From Schlegelella_A sp038318385 (GTDB taxonomy: Bacteria > Pseudomonadota > Gammaproteobacteria > Burkholderiales > Burkholderiaceae_C): a DNA stretch of 32,066 bases. Below are positions 1 through 8,364 of this stretch, one piece after another. Location: the NCBI GenBank assembly GCA_038318385.1, contig JBBQCD010000051.1, positions 1 to 32,066 of the forward strand, read 5' to 3'. The translations under genes and the position numbers were made by a program. The first letter of the stretch is position 1. Each line of letters begins with the position of its first letter. A model generated the notes under the pieces. It searched no databases, was not told the DNA's origin, and saw only the letters and a program-made list of their open reading frames with translations.

Positions 1-175
1 CGCCGACCAGCATCTCGCCGGCGTCGCGCAAGCTCGGCGTCATGAATTCGAGGAAGGCGAGCTGTACCGCGAGCGCCGGCTCTCGCTCGCGCACGCGTCG
101 GGCGACGTCGTCGAACGGTGCGGCCCAGCGCGGATCGCGCGCGCCGTGGGCGAAGAGGATCAGTCCGTGACTCAC
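1..175 (-). CDS. CbiX-like sirohydrochlorin chelatase, N-terminal part (cut by window edge)
   Basis: The minus-strand frame starts at a GTG (175-173) and runs off the left edge, so only about 58 N-terminal residues are visible. They begin VSHGLILFAHGARDPRWAAP. The LFAHGARDP segment is the hallmark of small CbiX/SirB-type chelatases, which insert cobalt or iron into sirohydrochlorin for cobalamin or siroheme; its His is the metal-binding/catalytic residue of that family. The GTG overlaps the lptG stop codon (GTGA), so the gene is probably translationally coupled to lptG. Family assignment rests on the N-terminal motif only. The C-terminal half and the metal specificity cannot be judged here. 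Confidence 0.75.
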   Translation of the reverse strand, partial: MSHGLILFAHGARDPRWAAPFDDVARRVREREPALAVQLAFLEFMTPSLRDAGEMLVG

Positions 176-1275
176 CGGTAGCGCACCAGCCAGCTGAACG
201 CGGCGAACGACATCAGCATGTAGAGCGCGCTCGGCGCGGCCGCGACCATCCAGGGGGTCCAGTCGCGCAGCAGGCCGAGGTGCCCGGCGACGTTGTTCAG
301 CAGCACGAAACTGATGCCCAGCATGATGCCGCCGAAGACCTTCAGGCTGATGCCTCCGGCGCGCGCGCTCAGGTATGCGAACGGCAGGGCCAGGCCGATC
401 ATGACGAGGCAGGCGAACGGGTAGAACGCCCGTTTCCAGAACTGGATCTGCTGGCTCTGCGCCGCCTGCTCGTTGCTCGCAAGGTGGCCGATGTAGCGGT
501 AGAGATCGGTCGTCGACATGGTGCTCGCCGGCAGCACCGCCGCGGCGACGACGGCGGCCGACAGCGTGCTCGGCCAGGCGTACTCCGCGAGATGCTCTTC
601 GGCGGCGCGCGCCTCCGGGCCCTCGATCCAGCGGGTGATGGCCACGTCCTGCAAGGTCCAGACGGAATCGCTGGCGACACGGGCCCCGGCGGCGGCGATC
701 CGTCGCAGCAGGCGGCCGTCGGCATCGAATTCGAAGATCCGCACGTCGTGCAGGACCGAGCCGCCCTCGGCCGAGCCGACGTTGACGGAGTAGCTGCGCT
801 CGCCCTGGGGGGTGACGGCATGGTCCTTCAGCCAGGCCCCCGAGCGCCCGAGCTTGACGCTGCCCTTTCTCATCGCTTGGAGCTCGCTCGCCAGACGCTC
901 GCTCTGCGGCGCGACCCAGTCGCCGACGACGTAGGTCAGAAGGGCGAACATCAGCCCAAGACTCGACAGCAGCCAGAGGGCACGCCCCGGCCCGAGTCCG
1001 CCGGTGCGCAGGATCGTGTACTGCGAGGTCTGCGCCAGCCGGGCGAGGGCATAGATCGCCCCGATCAGCACCGCGATCGGCACGAGTTCGTAGAAGTGTC
1101 CCGGCATCAGCAGCAGCGAGTAGGCCGCGGCGTTCAGCGCCGTGTAGCCCCGCGCGCCGATGTCGCCGAGTTCGTCGACGAAATCGATGAAGAAGAAGAG
1201 GGACAGGAACGCCGCGGCGACGAAGGCGACCGCGGAGACGATGTCGGCGTAGAAGAGGCGGCGGACGGTGCGCAT
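172..1275 (-). CDS. lptG: LPS export ABC transporter permease LptG
   Basis: A 367-residue inner-membrane protein of the LptF/LptG (YjgP/YjgQ) family. With LptF and the LptB ATPase it extracts lipopolysaccharide from the inner membrane and passes it to the LptC-LptA bridge. The N-terminus has the family form: a short basic amphipathic start (MRTVRRLFYADIV), a first membrane helix, then the FFIDFVDELGDIG segment. Helices follow around residues 60-120, a long periplasmic jellyroll-like domain occupies roughly 125-270, and further helices lie near the C-terminus. Length is typical for the family (about 360). It starts 3 nt after the lptF stop, which indicates one operon lptF-lptG-chelatase. Chosen over lptF because of the FVDELGD motif and its second position. 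Confidence 0.95.
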   Translation of the reverse strand: MRTVRRLFYADIVSAVAFVAAAFLSLFFFIDFVDELGDIGARGYTALNAAAYSLLLMPGHFYELVPIAVLIGAIYALARLAQTSQYTILRTGGLGPGRALWLLSSLGLMFALLTYVVGDWVAPQSERLASELQAMRKGSVKLGRSGAWLKDHAVTPQGERSYSVNVGSAEGGSVLHDVRIFEFDADGRLLRRIAAAGARVASDSVWTLQDVAITRWIEGPEARAAEEHLAEYAWPSTLSAAVVAAAVLPASTMSTTDLYRYIGHLASNEQAAQSQQIQFWKRAFYPFACLVMIGLALPFAYLSARAGGISLKVFGGIMLGISFVLLNNVAGHLGLLRDWTPWMVAAAPSALYMLMSFAAFSWLVRYR

Positions 1276-1278
1276 GGT

Positions 1279-2373
1279 TCAGGTCGACACGGCGCGCACC
1301 GGCCAGGCCGGGCGGCTGTTCGCGTGGTCACGCCACCAGAGCAGCGCGAGGGCAAGCAGGAACGCGCTGCCGTGGGTCACCAGAAGGGCCATGCCCATGC
1401 CGACCTTGGCGCCGGCGACCCAGGCCTGCGAGAGGTTGATGACGTTGTAGTAGACAACGAAGGTCAGCAGCGCGAAGAGCAGATTCCAGTTGCTGGCGTG
1501 GCGCGGGTTCGACGCCGACAGGCCGATGCCGAGCAGCACCAGGTTGGCGCCGCCGAGAACCAGCCCGAGGCGCCACACGAGTTCGCCCTGGTTCGGCGGC
1601 GTCGGCACGGCCAGCAGCTCGAGCGTCGGCCGCGCCTTCGGTGGTCGGTCGGCGGCACTCGACAGGATGCGCTCGCCGGCGAGCACGCGGTAGCTCTCGA
1701 AGCGCGACAGCCCCTTCTCGCCGGTGCGCGCGTTCTGCTCGTTGCGCTGGCCCTTGTCGAGGATCAGGTAGCGGCCGTCGCCCTCGACCTCGATGCGGCC
1801 ACTGCGCGCGGAGGTCACGGACTCGTTCTCGCCCTGGCGCGAGAGGATGAAGACGTTGCGCCCGGTGCGAGCGTCGGCGGCATCGCGCTCGATGAAGAAG
1901 ACGCGGCGACCGTCGCTCGAGGTCTGGAACTGTCCCGGCGTGATCCGCGACAGGTCGGAACGGCGCTCGAAACGTTCCTTGAGTTCGACGCCGCGCTCGT
2001 TCTGCCACGGCCACACCAGCAAGGCCAGCAGGCCGACGACGGCCAGCACCGGCCAGCTCACGGCCAGCACCGGCCGCGCGAAGCGCGTCAGCCCGGCACC
2101 GCTCGAGAACCAGATCGCCATCTCGCTGTCGCGGTACATACGGCCGAGCGTCGCGACGACGGCGATGAACAGCGACAACGACAGGATCAGCGGCAGATAG
2201 CCGAGGGCGACGTAGCCTAGCAGCAAGGCCACGTCCTGCGGCGCGATCCGACCGAGCGCGGCCTGGCCCAACGTGCGGATCAGCATGATGGTCAGCACGA
2301 CGGTCAGGATGACGACCAGGGTCGCGCCGAAGTTGCGCGCGAGCTCTCGGCGCAAGGTGGAATCGAATAACAT
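1279..2373 (-). CDS. lptF: LPS export ABC transporter permease LptF
   Basis: A 364-residue permease partner of LptG in the Lpt lipopolysaccharide export complex. It opens with MLFDSTLRRELARNFGATL, which is the LptF signature start, then has membrane helices at about 15-40, 55-80 and 98-125. A soluble periplasmic beta-rich region with charged stretches (ERFERRSDLSRITPGQFQ) covers about 130-265, and three further helices follow in the last 100 residues. The motif with SEMAIWFSSGAG near residue 83 is conserved in this family. It is first in the minus-strand operon and divergent from pepA, with fewer than 30 bp between start codons, the same arrangement as in many proteobacteria. Regulatory signals for both genes must overlap in that gap or lie inside the genes. 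Confidence 0.95.
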   Translation of the reverse strand: MLFDSTLRRELARNFGATLVVILTVVLTIMLIRTLGQAALGRIAPQDVALLLGYVALGYLPLILSLSLFIAVVATLGRMYRDSEMAIWFSSGAGLTRFARPVLAVSWPVLAVVGLLALLVWPWQNERGVELKERFERRSDLSRITPGQFQTSSDGRRVFFIERDAADARTGRNVFILSRQGENESVTSARSGRIEVEGDGRYLILDKGQRNEQNARTGEKGLSRFESYRVLAGERILSSAADRPPKARPTLELLAVPTPPNQGELVWRLGLVLGGANLVLLGIGLSASNPRHASNWNLLFALLTFVVYYNVINLSQAWVAGAKVGMGMALLVTHGSAFLLALALLWWRDHANSRPAWPVRAVST

Positions 2374-2401
2374 CGCCGGCTTGTTGACAGGACCGATGAT
2401 T

Positions 2402-3868
2402 ATGGACTTCAGACATCAGGTCGCAGCCCCTGGCGCGCTTGCCGCGCTGCGCTTCGACGCACTCGTGCTGGTCATCGTCGGAGAGGCCGCCGATGCTTCG
2501 CTCGACCCGGTGATCGCGAACCTTCTCGACGACGCGGTCGAACATGGCGACCTGAAGCTGAAGAAGGGGAAGTGCCTCTACTTTCACCGACCGGCCGGCG
2601 TCAAGTCGGCGAGGCTCGTCCTGGCGGTTGCCGGATCGGCCACCCCGAAGGCCCTCAAGGCTGCAGCGTCCCAGGCGCTGGCGCAGGTCAAGGGCAGTGG
2701 CGCCCGCCAGGTCGCGATCGGCCTCGCGGGTTCGGGTGCGCTCGGCGAGACCCATGCCGAGGCCCTGGTCGCGGCGGCAGCCGACGCGACCTACCTGTAT
2801 CGACACACCAAGCCGAGCGCCGGTCAGCCGCCAGCGCTGAAGTCCCTGACGGTGCTGTGCGCCAAGACCGATGCCAAGGCGGTGCAGCAGGGCATCCGAC
2901 GCGGCCAGGCCATCGCCGCCGGCGTGGAACTGGCGCGCGAATATGCGAACCGCCCGGGCAACCACTGCACGCCGAGCGTGATCGCCGCGCAGGCGAAGAA
3001 GCTCGGCAAGGAGTTCGACCTGAAAGTCGAGGTCCTGGACCGCAAGGCGGTCGAAAAGCTCGGCATGGGCTCCTTCCTCGCGGTCGCGCAGGGCTCCGCC
3101 GAACCGCTGCGGTTCATCGTCGCGCGCTACGACGGGGCGCCGAAGAGCAGCGCTCCGGTGGTGCTGGTCGGCAAGGGCATCACCTTCGACACCGGCGGCA
3201 TCTCGATCAAGTCCTCCGCCGACATGGACGAGATGAAGTTCGACATGGGCGGCGCGGCGAGTGTCCTCGGCACTCTGCGCGCCGTGGCCGAACTCAAGCC
3301 GGCCGTGAACCTGGTCTGCCTCATCCCGTCGTGCGAGAACATGCCCAGCGGCACGGCCGTCAAGCCCGGTGATGTGGTCACCAGCATGTCGGGCCAGACG
3401 ATCGAGATCCTCAACACCGACGCCGAGGGCCGCCTTATCCTCTGCGACGCGCTGACCTACGCCGAGCGCTTCAAGCCGTCCGTGGTGGTCGACATCGCCA
3501 CACTCACCGGGGCCTGCGTGGTCGCCCTCGGCCATCACCACTCCGGACTCTTTACCGCCGATGACGGTGTCGCCCGGCAGATGCAGGAAGCCAGCGTCGA
3601 AGCACTCGACCCCTGCTGGCGGATGCCGCTGGACGAGGAATATGACGAGGCCCTGAAGAGCAACTTCGCCGACATGGGCAATGTCGGCGGCCGCGCCGGC
3701 GGCGCCATCACCGCCGCGATGTTCCTGCGCCGCTTCACCGCACGCTATCCCTGGGCGCACCTGGACATCGCCGGCACGGCCTGGCGCTCCGGCGCCCACA
3801 AGGGCGCGACCGGGCGTCCCGTCGGCCTGCTGACCCACTTCGTGCTCGCGCAGGCCGCCCGCGCCTGA
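2402..3868 (+). CDS. pepA: Leucyl aminopeptidase (peptidase M17)
   Basis: A cytosolic di-metal aminopeptidase that releases N-terminal residues, preferring Leu. The start at 2402 gives 488 residues (MDFRHQVAAPGAL), close to the roughly 500 of E. coli PepA; an ATG two codons upstream (2396) is equally possible. The C-terminal catalytic domain shows the metal-binding segment GKGITFDTGG near residue 258, which supplies a Lys and an Asp, then MKFDMGGAA with another Asp ligand. NTDAEGRL near residue 338 is the family signature carrying the Asp and Glu ligands and the catalytic Arg. The N-terminal domain is less conserved, as usual. In E. coli PepA also acts as a DNA-binding recombination and regulatory factor; nothing here tells whether that applies. 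Confidence 0.95.
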   Translation: MDFRHQVAAPGALAALRFDALVLVIVGEAADASLDPVIANLLDDAVEHGDLKLKKGKCLYFHRPAGVKSARLVLAVAGSATPKALKAAASQALAQVKGSGARQVAIGLAGSGALGETHAEALVAAAADATYLYRHTKPSAGQPPALKSLTVLCAKTDAKAVQQGIRRGQAIAAGVELAREYANRPGNHCTPSVIAAQAKKLGKEFDLKVEVLDRKAVEKLGMGSFLAVAQGSAEPLRFIVARYDGAPKSSAPVVLVGKGITFDTGGISIKSSADMDEMKFDMGGAASVLGTLRAVAELKPAVNLVCLIPSCENMPSGTAVKPGDVVTSMSGQTIEILNTDAEGRLILCDALTYAERFKPSVVVDIATLTGACVVALGHHHSGLFTADDGVARQMQEASVEALDPCWRMPLDEEYDEALKSNFADMGNVGGRAGGAITAAMFLRRFTARYPWAHLDIAGTAWRSGAHKGATGRPVGLLTHFVLAQAARA

Positions 3869-3894
3869 ACGCAAGGCTCCGGCGGGCCGCTGCG

Positions 3895-4326
3895 ATGACC
3901 GAGATCACGTTCCACTTCAACGTGCCGGATCGCGCCGCTTACGCCTGCCGCTTGTTGCGCAAGGCCACCCGCAGCGGCGCCCGGGTGGCGGTCACGGCTC
4001 CCGCCGATGTTCTGGAGGGGCTCGATCGCGAGCTCTGGTCGTTCGATCCGGTCGAGTTCATTCCTCATGCCCGGCTGATCCAGGGTGGGACCGTGGCGAC
4101 GCGGCTGAGTCCGACGCCGGTCTGGCTGGTCGAGGCGGCGTCCGACTCGCCCCACCAGGACGTGCTCCTCAATCTCGGTGCACAGTCACCCGCCGGCTTC
4201 GAAAGCTATGCGCGGCTGATCGAGATCGTCTCGACCGAGGAGGACGATCGGATGGCCGCGCGCAAGCGCTGGAAGCACTACGCCGATCGCGGCTACCCGA
4301 TCGTGCGCCACGAGGTCGCTGCATGA
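3895..4326 (+). CDS. holC: DNA polymerase III subunit chi
   Basis: A 143-residue HolC-family protein. Chi joins psi in the clamp-loader assembly and contacts single-strand binding protein, helping the replisome on SSB-coated template. The N-terminus TEITFHFNVPDRAAYACRLLRKA and the LWSFDPVEFIPH stretch are characteristic of chi. It follows pepA by 26 bp on the same strand, the common pepA-holC order in proteobacteria. The length matches E. coli chi (147). The last codons overlap the next ORF by 4 nt (ATGA), suggesting translational coupling. No unusual features were seen. Confidence 0.93.
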   Translation: MTEITFHFNVPDRAAYACRLLRKATRSGARVAVTAPADVLEGLDRELWSFDPVEFIPHARLIQGGTVATRLSPTPVWLVEAASDSPHQDVLLNLGAQSPAGFESYARLIEIVSTEEDDRMAARKRWKHYADRGYPIVRHEVAA

Positions 4327-4790
4327 GCGCCGAGCGTCCGGGCCCGCTGCAGAGCGTGCCCACCCTGACCGAGGTCGTCGACTTGCCAGAAGCAGGGCGG
4401 TCGGACATCGCCGAATCGGCGCCGACGGCACCGCGTTCCCCCGAGCCGGCGCTGCCCCAGCCTCAGGCCGCGACTTCCTTGGTGCAGGATGCACCCGAAG
4501 TGGCCGAGTCGCCGCCGGTCGCGGCCGAGACCCACCCCGCCAGCGGACTCCCGGCGCCCGCGGTGGCCTCGCCGGACCGCGAATCGGAGTTGATGCGCCA
4601 GGTGCTGGAGGAACTCCAGCGTCAGGTCGACGGTGTCCTCGAGTACCGGGTTCGGGAGGTTCTCGCTCCGATCCTCGCCCGGGCGACGGATACCGTGGTG
4701 CGCGAAGCCCGCAGCGAGCTTTCCCGATCCGTGCGCGACCTCGTCGCCCAGCTGGTGGCCCAGGAGTTGCAACGCCAACGCGGGCGCTGA
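4323..4790 (+). CDS. Pro/Ala-rich protein downstream of holC, function unknown
   Basis: A 155-residue protein coupled to holC by an ATGA overlap. The first 85 or so residues are low in complexity, rich in Pro, Ala and Glu, and look disordered. The C-terminal 65 residues form a charged amphipathic helical segment (SELMRQVLEELQRQVDGVLEYRVREVL, abbreviated here by its ends SELMRQV and RVREVL) with a likely coiled coil. A similar disordered-then-helical protein commonly follows holC in betaproteobacteria. Coupling suggests a link to the chi subunit or to a related complex, but this is inference. No catalytic motif, signal peptide or membrane segment is visible. Confidence 0.8.
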   Translation: MSAERPGPLQSVPTLTEVVDLPEAGRSDIAESAPTAPRSPEPALPQPQAATSLVQDAPEVAESPPVAAETHPASGLPAPAVASPDRESELMRQVLEELQRQVDGVLEYRVREVLAPILARATDTVVREARSELSRSVRDLVAQLVAQELQRQRGR

Positions 4791-4902
4791 TCGGCCGTTG
4801 ACTGGAGTTTCCCGATGGATCGGGGGTTGCTTTTGCGGTATTGTGACGCCCCTTGACAGGCGCGATGTCGTCTGAACCCCAATCTCAACCGGAGGTATCT
4901 GC

Positions 4903-6045
4903 ATGCAAGTCAAACTGAACCTGATCGTCGCCGCTACGGCGTTCGCATTCGCGGGCGTTGCGTCGGCACAGGACATGGTCGTCAAGATCGGCCACGTAGC
5001 GCCGACCTCCGGTGGCATCGCCCACCTGGGCAAGGACAACGAGAACGGTGCCCGCATGGCCATCGACGAGCTCAACGCCAAGGGCGTGAAGATCGGCGGC
5101 AAGACGGTCAAGTTCGAACTTCTCGCCGAAGACGACGCGGCCGATCCGAAGCAGGGCACCGCGGTCGCCAACAAGCTGGTCGACGCGAAGGTCAATGGCG
5201 TCATCGGCCACCTAAACTCCGGGACCACGATCCCCGCATCGAAGATCTACAACGATGCCGGCATTCCGCAGATCTCGCCGTCGGCGACCAACCCGAAGTA
5301 CACGCGCCAGGGATTCAAGACCGCGTTCCGCGTCGTCGCCGACGACGTCCACCTCGGTGGCACGCTCGGCCGCTACGCGGTCAAGGACCTCAAGGGCAAG
5401 TCCATCGTCACCATCGACGACCGCACCGCTTACGGGCAGGGCGTCGCCGACGAGTTCGCCAAGGCCGTCAAGGCTTCGGGCGGTTCCATCAAGGACAGCC
5501 AGTACACGACCGACAAGGCAACCGACTTCACCGCCATCCTGACCGCGGTCAAGGCCAAGAATCCCGACATCATCTTCTACGGCGGCATGGACGCCGTTGC
5601 CGGCCCGATGATCCGGCAGATGAAGCAGCTCGGCCTGAACGCCAAGTTCATGGGCGGCGACGGCATCTGCACGGGTGAGCTGCCGAAGCTGGCAGCCGGC
5701 GCGATGGCGGACGGCCAGGTGGTCTGCGCCGAGGCGGGCGGCGTCGAAGGCGCGCAGAAGGTGGGCATGGACAAGTTCAGGGCCGACTTCAAGAAGAAGT
5801 TCGGTACCGACGTCCAGATCTACGCGCCCTACGTCTATGACGCCGTCAACGTGATGGTGGCGGCGATGGTGAAGGCCGGTTCGGCGGACCCGAAGGTCTA
5901 CCTGCCGGTGCTGGCCAAGACCGACGGCTACAAGGGCGTCACCGGTGTCATCGGCTTCGACGAGAAGGGCGACATCAAGAACGGCGCTTTGACCCTGTAC
6001 ACCTACAAGGGCGACAAGCGCGAGCAGATGGCGGTGGTCCGCTGA
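4903..6045 (+). CDS. Branched-chain amino acid ABC transporter periplasmic binding protein (LivK-like)
   Basis: A 380-residue periplasmic solute-binding protein of the Leu/Ile/Val-binding type (peripla_BP_6, class I fold). A signal peptide with an AxA cleavage site is clear (ATAFAFAGVASAQD, cut after about residue 22). The mature start VVKIGHVAPTSGGIAHLGKDNENGA is the family's ligand-pocket opening, followed by a GVIGHLNSGTTIPAS segment and ISPSATNPKYT, which bind the amino-acid backbone. An excellent ribosome binding site (GGAGGT, 4891-4896) precedes the ATG by 6 nt. No permease or ATPase genes follow; a strong terminator ends the unit, so the binding protein is a stand-alone transcription unit served by transporter parts elsewhere. 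The exact substrate cannot be fixed from sequence. Confidence 0.92.
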   Translation: MQVKLNLIVAATAFAFAGVASAQDMVVKIGHVAPTSGGIAHLGKDNENGARMAIDELNAKGVKIGGKTVKFELLAEDDAADPKQGTAVANKLVDAKVNGVIGHLNSGTTIPASKIYNDAGIPQISPSATNPKYTRQGFKTAFRVVADDVHLGGTLGRYAVKDLKGKSIVTIDDRTAYGQGVADEFAKAVKASGGSIKDSQYTTDKATDFTAILTAVKAKNPDIIFYGGMDAVAGPMIRQMKQLGLNAKFMGGDGICTGELPKLAAGAMADGQVVCAEAGGVEGAQKVGMDKFRADFKKKFGTDVQIYAPYVYDAVNVMVAAMVKAGSADPKVYLPVLAKTDGYKGVTGVIGFDEKGDIKNGALTLYTYKGDKREQMAVVR

Positions 6046-6063
6046 GCGGATTTCCGAGCCAGG

Positions 6064-6092
6064 AAAAAGGGCGCCTCGGCGCCCTTTTTTTT
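6064..6092 (+). terminator. Rho-independent terminator after the LivK-like gene
   Basis: The stem GGGCGC / GCGCCC has a CTCG loop, preceded by an A-run (6064-6068) and followed by eight T (6085-6092). It lies 19 nt after the stop codon. The A-run can pair with the T-run, so it could also terminate minus-strand transcripts from the small gene at 6097-6330, whose stop is 5 nt away. It is the clearest terminator in the window. Confidence 0.92.
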
Positions 6093-6096
6093 CGAC

Positions 6097-6330
6097 TCAG
6101 AGGCCGGTCATCTGGAACGGTATTCCGCCGACATCGTCGGCCTCGAGGGCCGGTTCGAAGGTATCGACGCGCAGGGACTCGCTGTTGGCGGTGACGGACA
6201 GGCTCTGCCCGGCGCCGACGGTGGCCTCGATGACGGTTCCGCTGGCCCGACCGGTGATGACGAAGCGCTGAGCCTTCTCGGTTTCGAGCTTGAGCGTAGC
6301 GCCTGCATTGATGAACTGGTTGAATGCCAC
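6097..6330 (-). CDS. Small protein of unknown function (77 aa)
   Basis: Reading from a GTG at 6330 the product is 77 residues: VAFNQFINAGATLKLETEKAQ, then alternating hydrophobic and polar residues (RFVITGRASGTVIEATVGAG) typical of a small beta protein, ending QMTGL. The GTG is preferred over an ATG 12 codons upstream because a purine-rich AGGGGA stretch lies about 6 nt before it. There is no signal peptide, membrane helix or known motif. It ends against the bidirectional-looking terminator. Base composition and codon positions look like genuine coding sequence, but I do not recognise a family. Confidence 0.6.
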   Translation of the reverse strand: MAFNQFINAGATLKLETEKAQRFVITGRASGTVIEATVGAGQSLSVTANSESLRVDTFEPALEADDVGGIPFQMTGL

Positions 6331-6465
6331 TCGGGGTCCCCTGGAACGGATCTGCGAAGCCTCCATTGTTGCGCGTCACCGAACCCCGCATCCGCCGAAC
6401 AGATGCCCGCGGGGCAGGGAATTCGTTGCATTGCGCACACCCTCGGTTGTCTGGGCGACGACAGG

Positions 6466-6705
6466 TCAGGCGAGCTCGGTGTCGGCGCGATCCCATCCCC
6501 GCCACCAGGCGGTGGCCAGTTCGGGGCGCAACGCGGCGTCGGGGAGATTGACGTACGGGAGGGGGAGCTCGCCGCAGTGAGGGTTTGACTCCCGTCCGAG
6601 GCCGCGCGAGCGTGCCGCAAAGCCGACTTCTTCGGCGCGCCGAAGACTGGCCGTGGGGCGCGGGGAGGAACACGGTGCCGGTGTCGTGGGGGCAGGTGAT
6701 GGCAT
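6466..6705 (-). CDS. Ribosome modulation factor-like small protein
   Basis: A 79-residue frame. After a low-complexity Pro/Ser/Ala start, the segment EVGFAARSRGLGRESNPH, a spacer, then ATAWWRGWDRAD reproduces the layout of ribosome modulation factor and related short proteins: G-[FY]-A-A-x-x-x-G, then NP[YH], then a Trp-rich x-AW-x-x-GW-x-x-A end. In E. coli RMF drives 100S ribosome dimers in stationary phase. The family match is my own motif reading, not a search. The start at 6705 has no good ribosome binding site, and another in-frame ATG lies 13 codons upstream, so the N-terminus is uncertain. The spacer between the two conserved halves is longer than in E. coli RMF. Confidence 0.55.
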   Translation of the reverse strand: MPSPAPTTPAPCSSPRPTASLRRAEEVGFAARSRGLGRESNPHCGELPLPYVNLPDAALRPELATAWWRGWDRADTELA

Positions 6706-6921
6706 CGGATGATCGTGGGCCCGCCGCGCGTGCGCCGCCATCGGTGCGGAGCGCTCGGTGGCGTAGGAAGCGCGGCGCGAGTCTCGTCGGTTGTCGCCTG
6801 CTTTGGATACCTGTTGTTTCAGCAAGTCATTTCGATATCTGTAGTCTTGGAGCCTGCCGCCTGAAGTCCACCGGCTGGCGCCAGCGTATCGCTGGGCGCC
6901 AGACCACGCCTGTTCCTGTCC

Positions 6922-7614
6922 ATGTTCGGAAATTCCAAGTCCATCCCCTTCGATCCCTATCGCCGACGTCGCTCGCGCCGCCTGATGCCACGCTGGCTGG
7001 TGCTCATCCTTCTCGGCGTCGTTTTCGGGGCGGCGGGCGTGGTGTACGTCCAGGAACGTCATCTGCCGCCGCGCTTGTCCGCCGACGCCTCCGCGAAGCT
7101 GCAGCAATCGTTCGACCTCGCCGACGCCGAGCGCACCCGGCTCCGGACCGAGCTGTCCGGCGCCCTGCAGCGGCTCGACCTGGTGCAGGCCGACAACAAG
7201 GACCTGACGACCAAGCTCGGCGAGCGCAACCAGGCCGTGCAGGACCTGCGCGCCGACGCCGCCGCCCTGATCGAGGCTCTGCCCCCGGATCCTCGCGGTG
7301 GCACGGTCGCAGTGCGAGCCGCGCGCTTTTCCGTCGAGCGAGGATCGCTCGCCTACGACGTCGTCCTGTCGCGCGACCGAACCGGCGGCGCACCGTTCGG
7401 CGGCGTGCTCCAGTTCGTCGTTGCGGGGGCCTCCGAGAAGGGCGCGACCGATTCGATGACGTCCAAGCCGGTGCCGGTCTCGATCGATCGCTACGACAGC
7501 GTGCGCGGCACGGTACCGCTGCCACCGGGCTTCACGCCGCGCCAGACCACGATCCGCGTGCTCGACAAGGTCGGCGGCCGACTGCTCGGCATGCGCGTGA
7601 TCAACGTCAAGTAG
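6922..7614 (+). CDS. Inner-membrane anchored coiled-coil protein, function unknown
   Basis: A 230-residue type II membrane protein. It has a short, basic cytoplasmic start (FGNSKSIPFDPYRRRRSRR), one membrane helix at about residues 24-43, a long charged coiled coil at about 55-110 (LQQSFDLADAERTRLRTEL and onward), then a C-terminal beta-rich domain of about 110 residues ending RVINVK. I believe it belongs to a conserved betaproteobacterial family (DUF6776-like), but that name is from memory. The layout resembles envelope scaffolds that span inner membrane and periplasm. No catalytic motif is seen. The 216 bp upstream (6706-6921) hold no further gene and no convincing promoter. Confidence 0.8.
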   Translation: MFGNSKSIPFDPYRRRRSRRLMPRWLVLILLGVVFGAAGVVYVQERHLPPRLSADASAKLQQSFDLADAERTRLRTELSGALQRLDLVQADNKDLTTKLGERNQAVQDLRADAAALIEALPPDPRGGTVAVRAARFSVERGSLAYDVVLSRDRTGGAPFGGVLQFVVAGASEKGATDSMTSKPVPVSIDRYDSVRGTVPLPPGFTPRQTTIRVLDKVGGRLLGMRVINVK

Positions 7615-7618
7615 CTTC

Positions 7619-7960
7619 TCAGGCGATCGGCGGGGCGGGCTGCGCCGCGCCGCCGAATCCCATCTCGATCGGGATCCTGACGTGGAAGATCTCGAGCTTC
7701 TCTTGCGCAAGGTGGGTGAGGAATGCCTGCGCCTGGGACTCGTCGACGGCGAACCCGACCTCCACCGGCAGGTCTCCGGCGAGCTCGTAGAAGTGCTCTT
7801 CGTGCAGCGTGCCGTGTCGGCTGTAGCCGGCGATGGCGCGGAAGGCCGAGCCGCCGGGGATGCCGAAGCGGCGCGCCGCCTCCAGCAGCCACTCGTAGGC
7901 GAGAACGCCATGATGGCGCCGGCTTTCCTGGACGTAGAACTTGAGGTAGCAGCCTTGCAT
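7619..7960 (-). CDS. DUF190 domain protein, PII-like, partner of CrcB
   Basis: A 113-residue soluble protein of the DUF190 family: MQGCYLKFYVQESRRHHGVLA, then EAARRFGIPGGSAFRAIAGYSRHG, which are the conserved blocks. DUF190 proteins have a PII-like ferredoxin fold and occur next to fluoride channels and other transporters, where they are thought to sense a ligand and modulate transport. Here it lies 14 bp after crcB on the same strand and is the last gene of the mod-crcB run. Its stop almost abuts the convergent membrane-protein gene (7614/7619). The C-terminal GGAAQPAPPIA tail is disordered. Confidence 0.85.
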   Translation of the reverse strand: MQGCYLKFYVQESRRHHGVLAYEWLLEAARRFGIPGGSAFRAIAGYSRHGTLHEEHFYELAGDLPVEVGFAVDESQAQAFLTHLAQEKLEIFHVRIPIEMGFGGAAQPAPPIA

Positions 7961-7974
7961 GGGATGTCTCCTGG

Positions 7975-8364
7975 CTAGGCCTTCATGAACAACGCATGGG
8001 CGGCGACAACGCCGAGCGCCGTGAGCACCAGCGAACCGGCCAGATGCGCGCCTGCCGCACCAAGTGCCCAGGCGTACTGGCGTTCGCCGAGCAGGGTGAC
8101 GACTTCGATGGAGAACGTCGAGAAGGTGGTCAGGCCGCCGAGAAAGCCGGTGACGATCAGCAGCCGCGTTTCCGGGGATACGCCGGCGTTGTGGGTGAAG
8201 TAGGCGCTGAACAGGCCGATGAGGAAGCCGCCGAAAAGGTTCGCCGCCAGCGTTCCGAGCGGCACGGTGGGGAAAACCGGATTCAGCCAGACGCCCAGCC
8301 GCCAGCGCAGGAGCGCGCCGAGTCCGGCGCCGCCGAAGACCGCTAGGAAGGCTGGGCTGTTCAT
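7975..8364 (-). CDS. crcB: Fluoride exporter CrcB/Fluc
   Basis: A 129-residue integral membrane protein with four helices. The Fluc hallmarks are present: GGAGLGALLRWRLG at residues 10-23, GTLAANLFGGFLIG with the conserved Asn near residue 43, and GFLGGLTTFSTFS near residues 76-88, whose Phe residues line the fluoride pores. Fluc channels work as antiparallel dimers that let cytosolic fluoride out. The ATG overlaps the modC stop (ATGA, 8364-8361), so translation depends on modC. That leaves no room for a fluoride riboswitch directly in front of it. DUF190 follows. Confidence 0.93.
   Translation of the reverse strand: MNSPAFLAVFGGAGLGALLRWRLGVWLNPVFPTVPLGTLAANLFGGFLIGLFSAYFTHNAGVSPETRLLIVTGFLGGLTTFSTFSIEVVTLLGERQYAWALGAAGAHLAGSLVLTALGVVAAHALFMKA

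Noticed and set aside
2384..2412. TTGACA as -35 of a pepA promoter
   Set aside because: The matching -10 would fall inside pepA after its start codon, and no TATAAT-like hexamer is there.
118..3874. Very long open frames antisense to lptG, lptF and pepA (up to 848 codons)
   Set aside because: They are compositional shadows of GC-rich genes: Arg/Gly/Ala-rich, without family motifs, and opposite well-supported genes.
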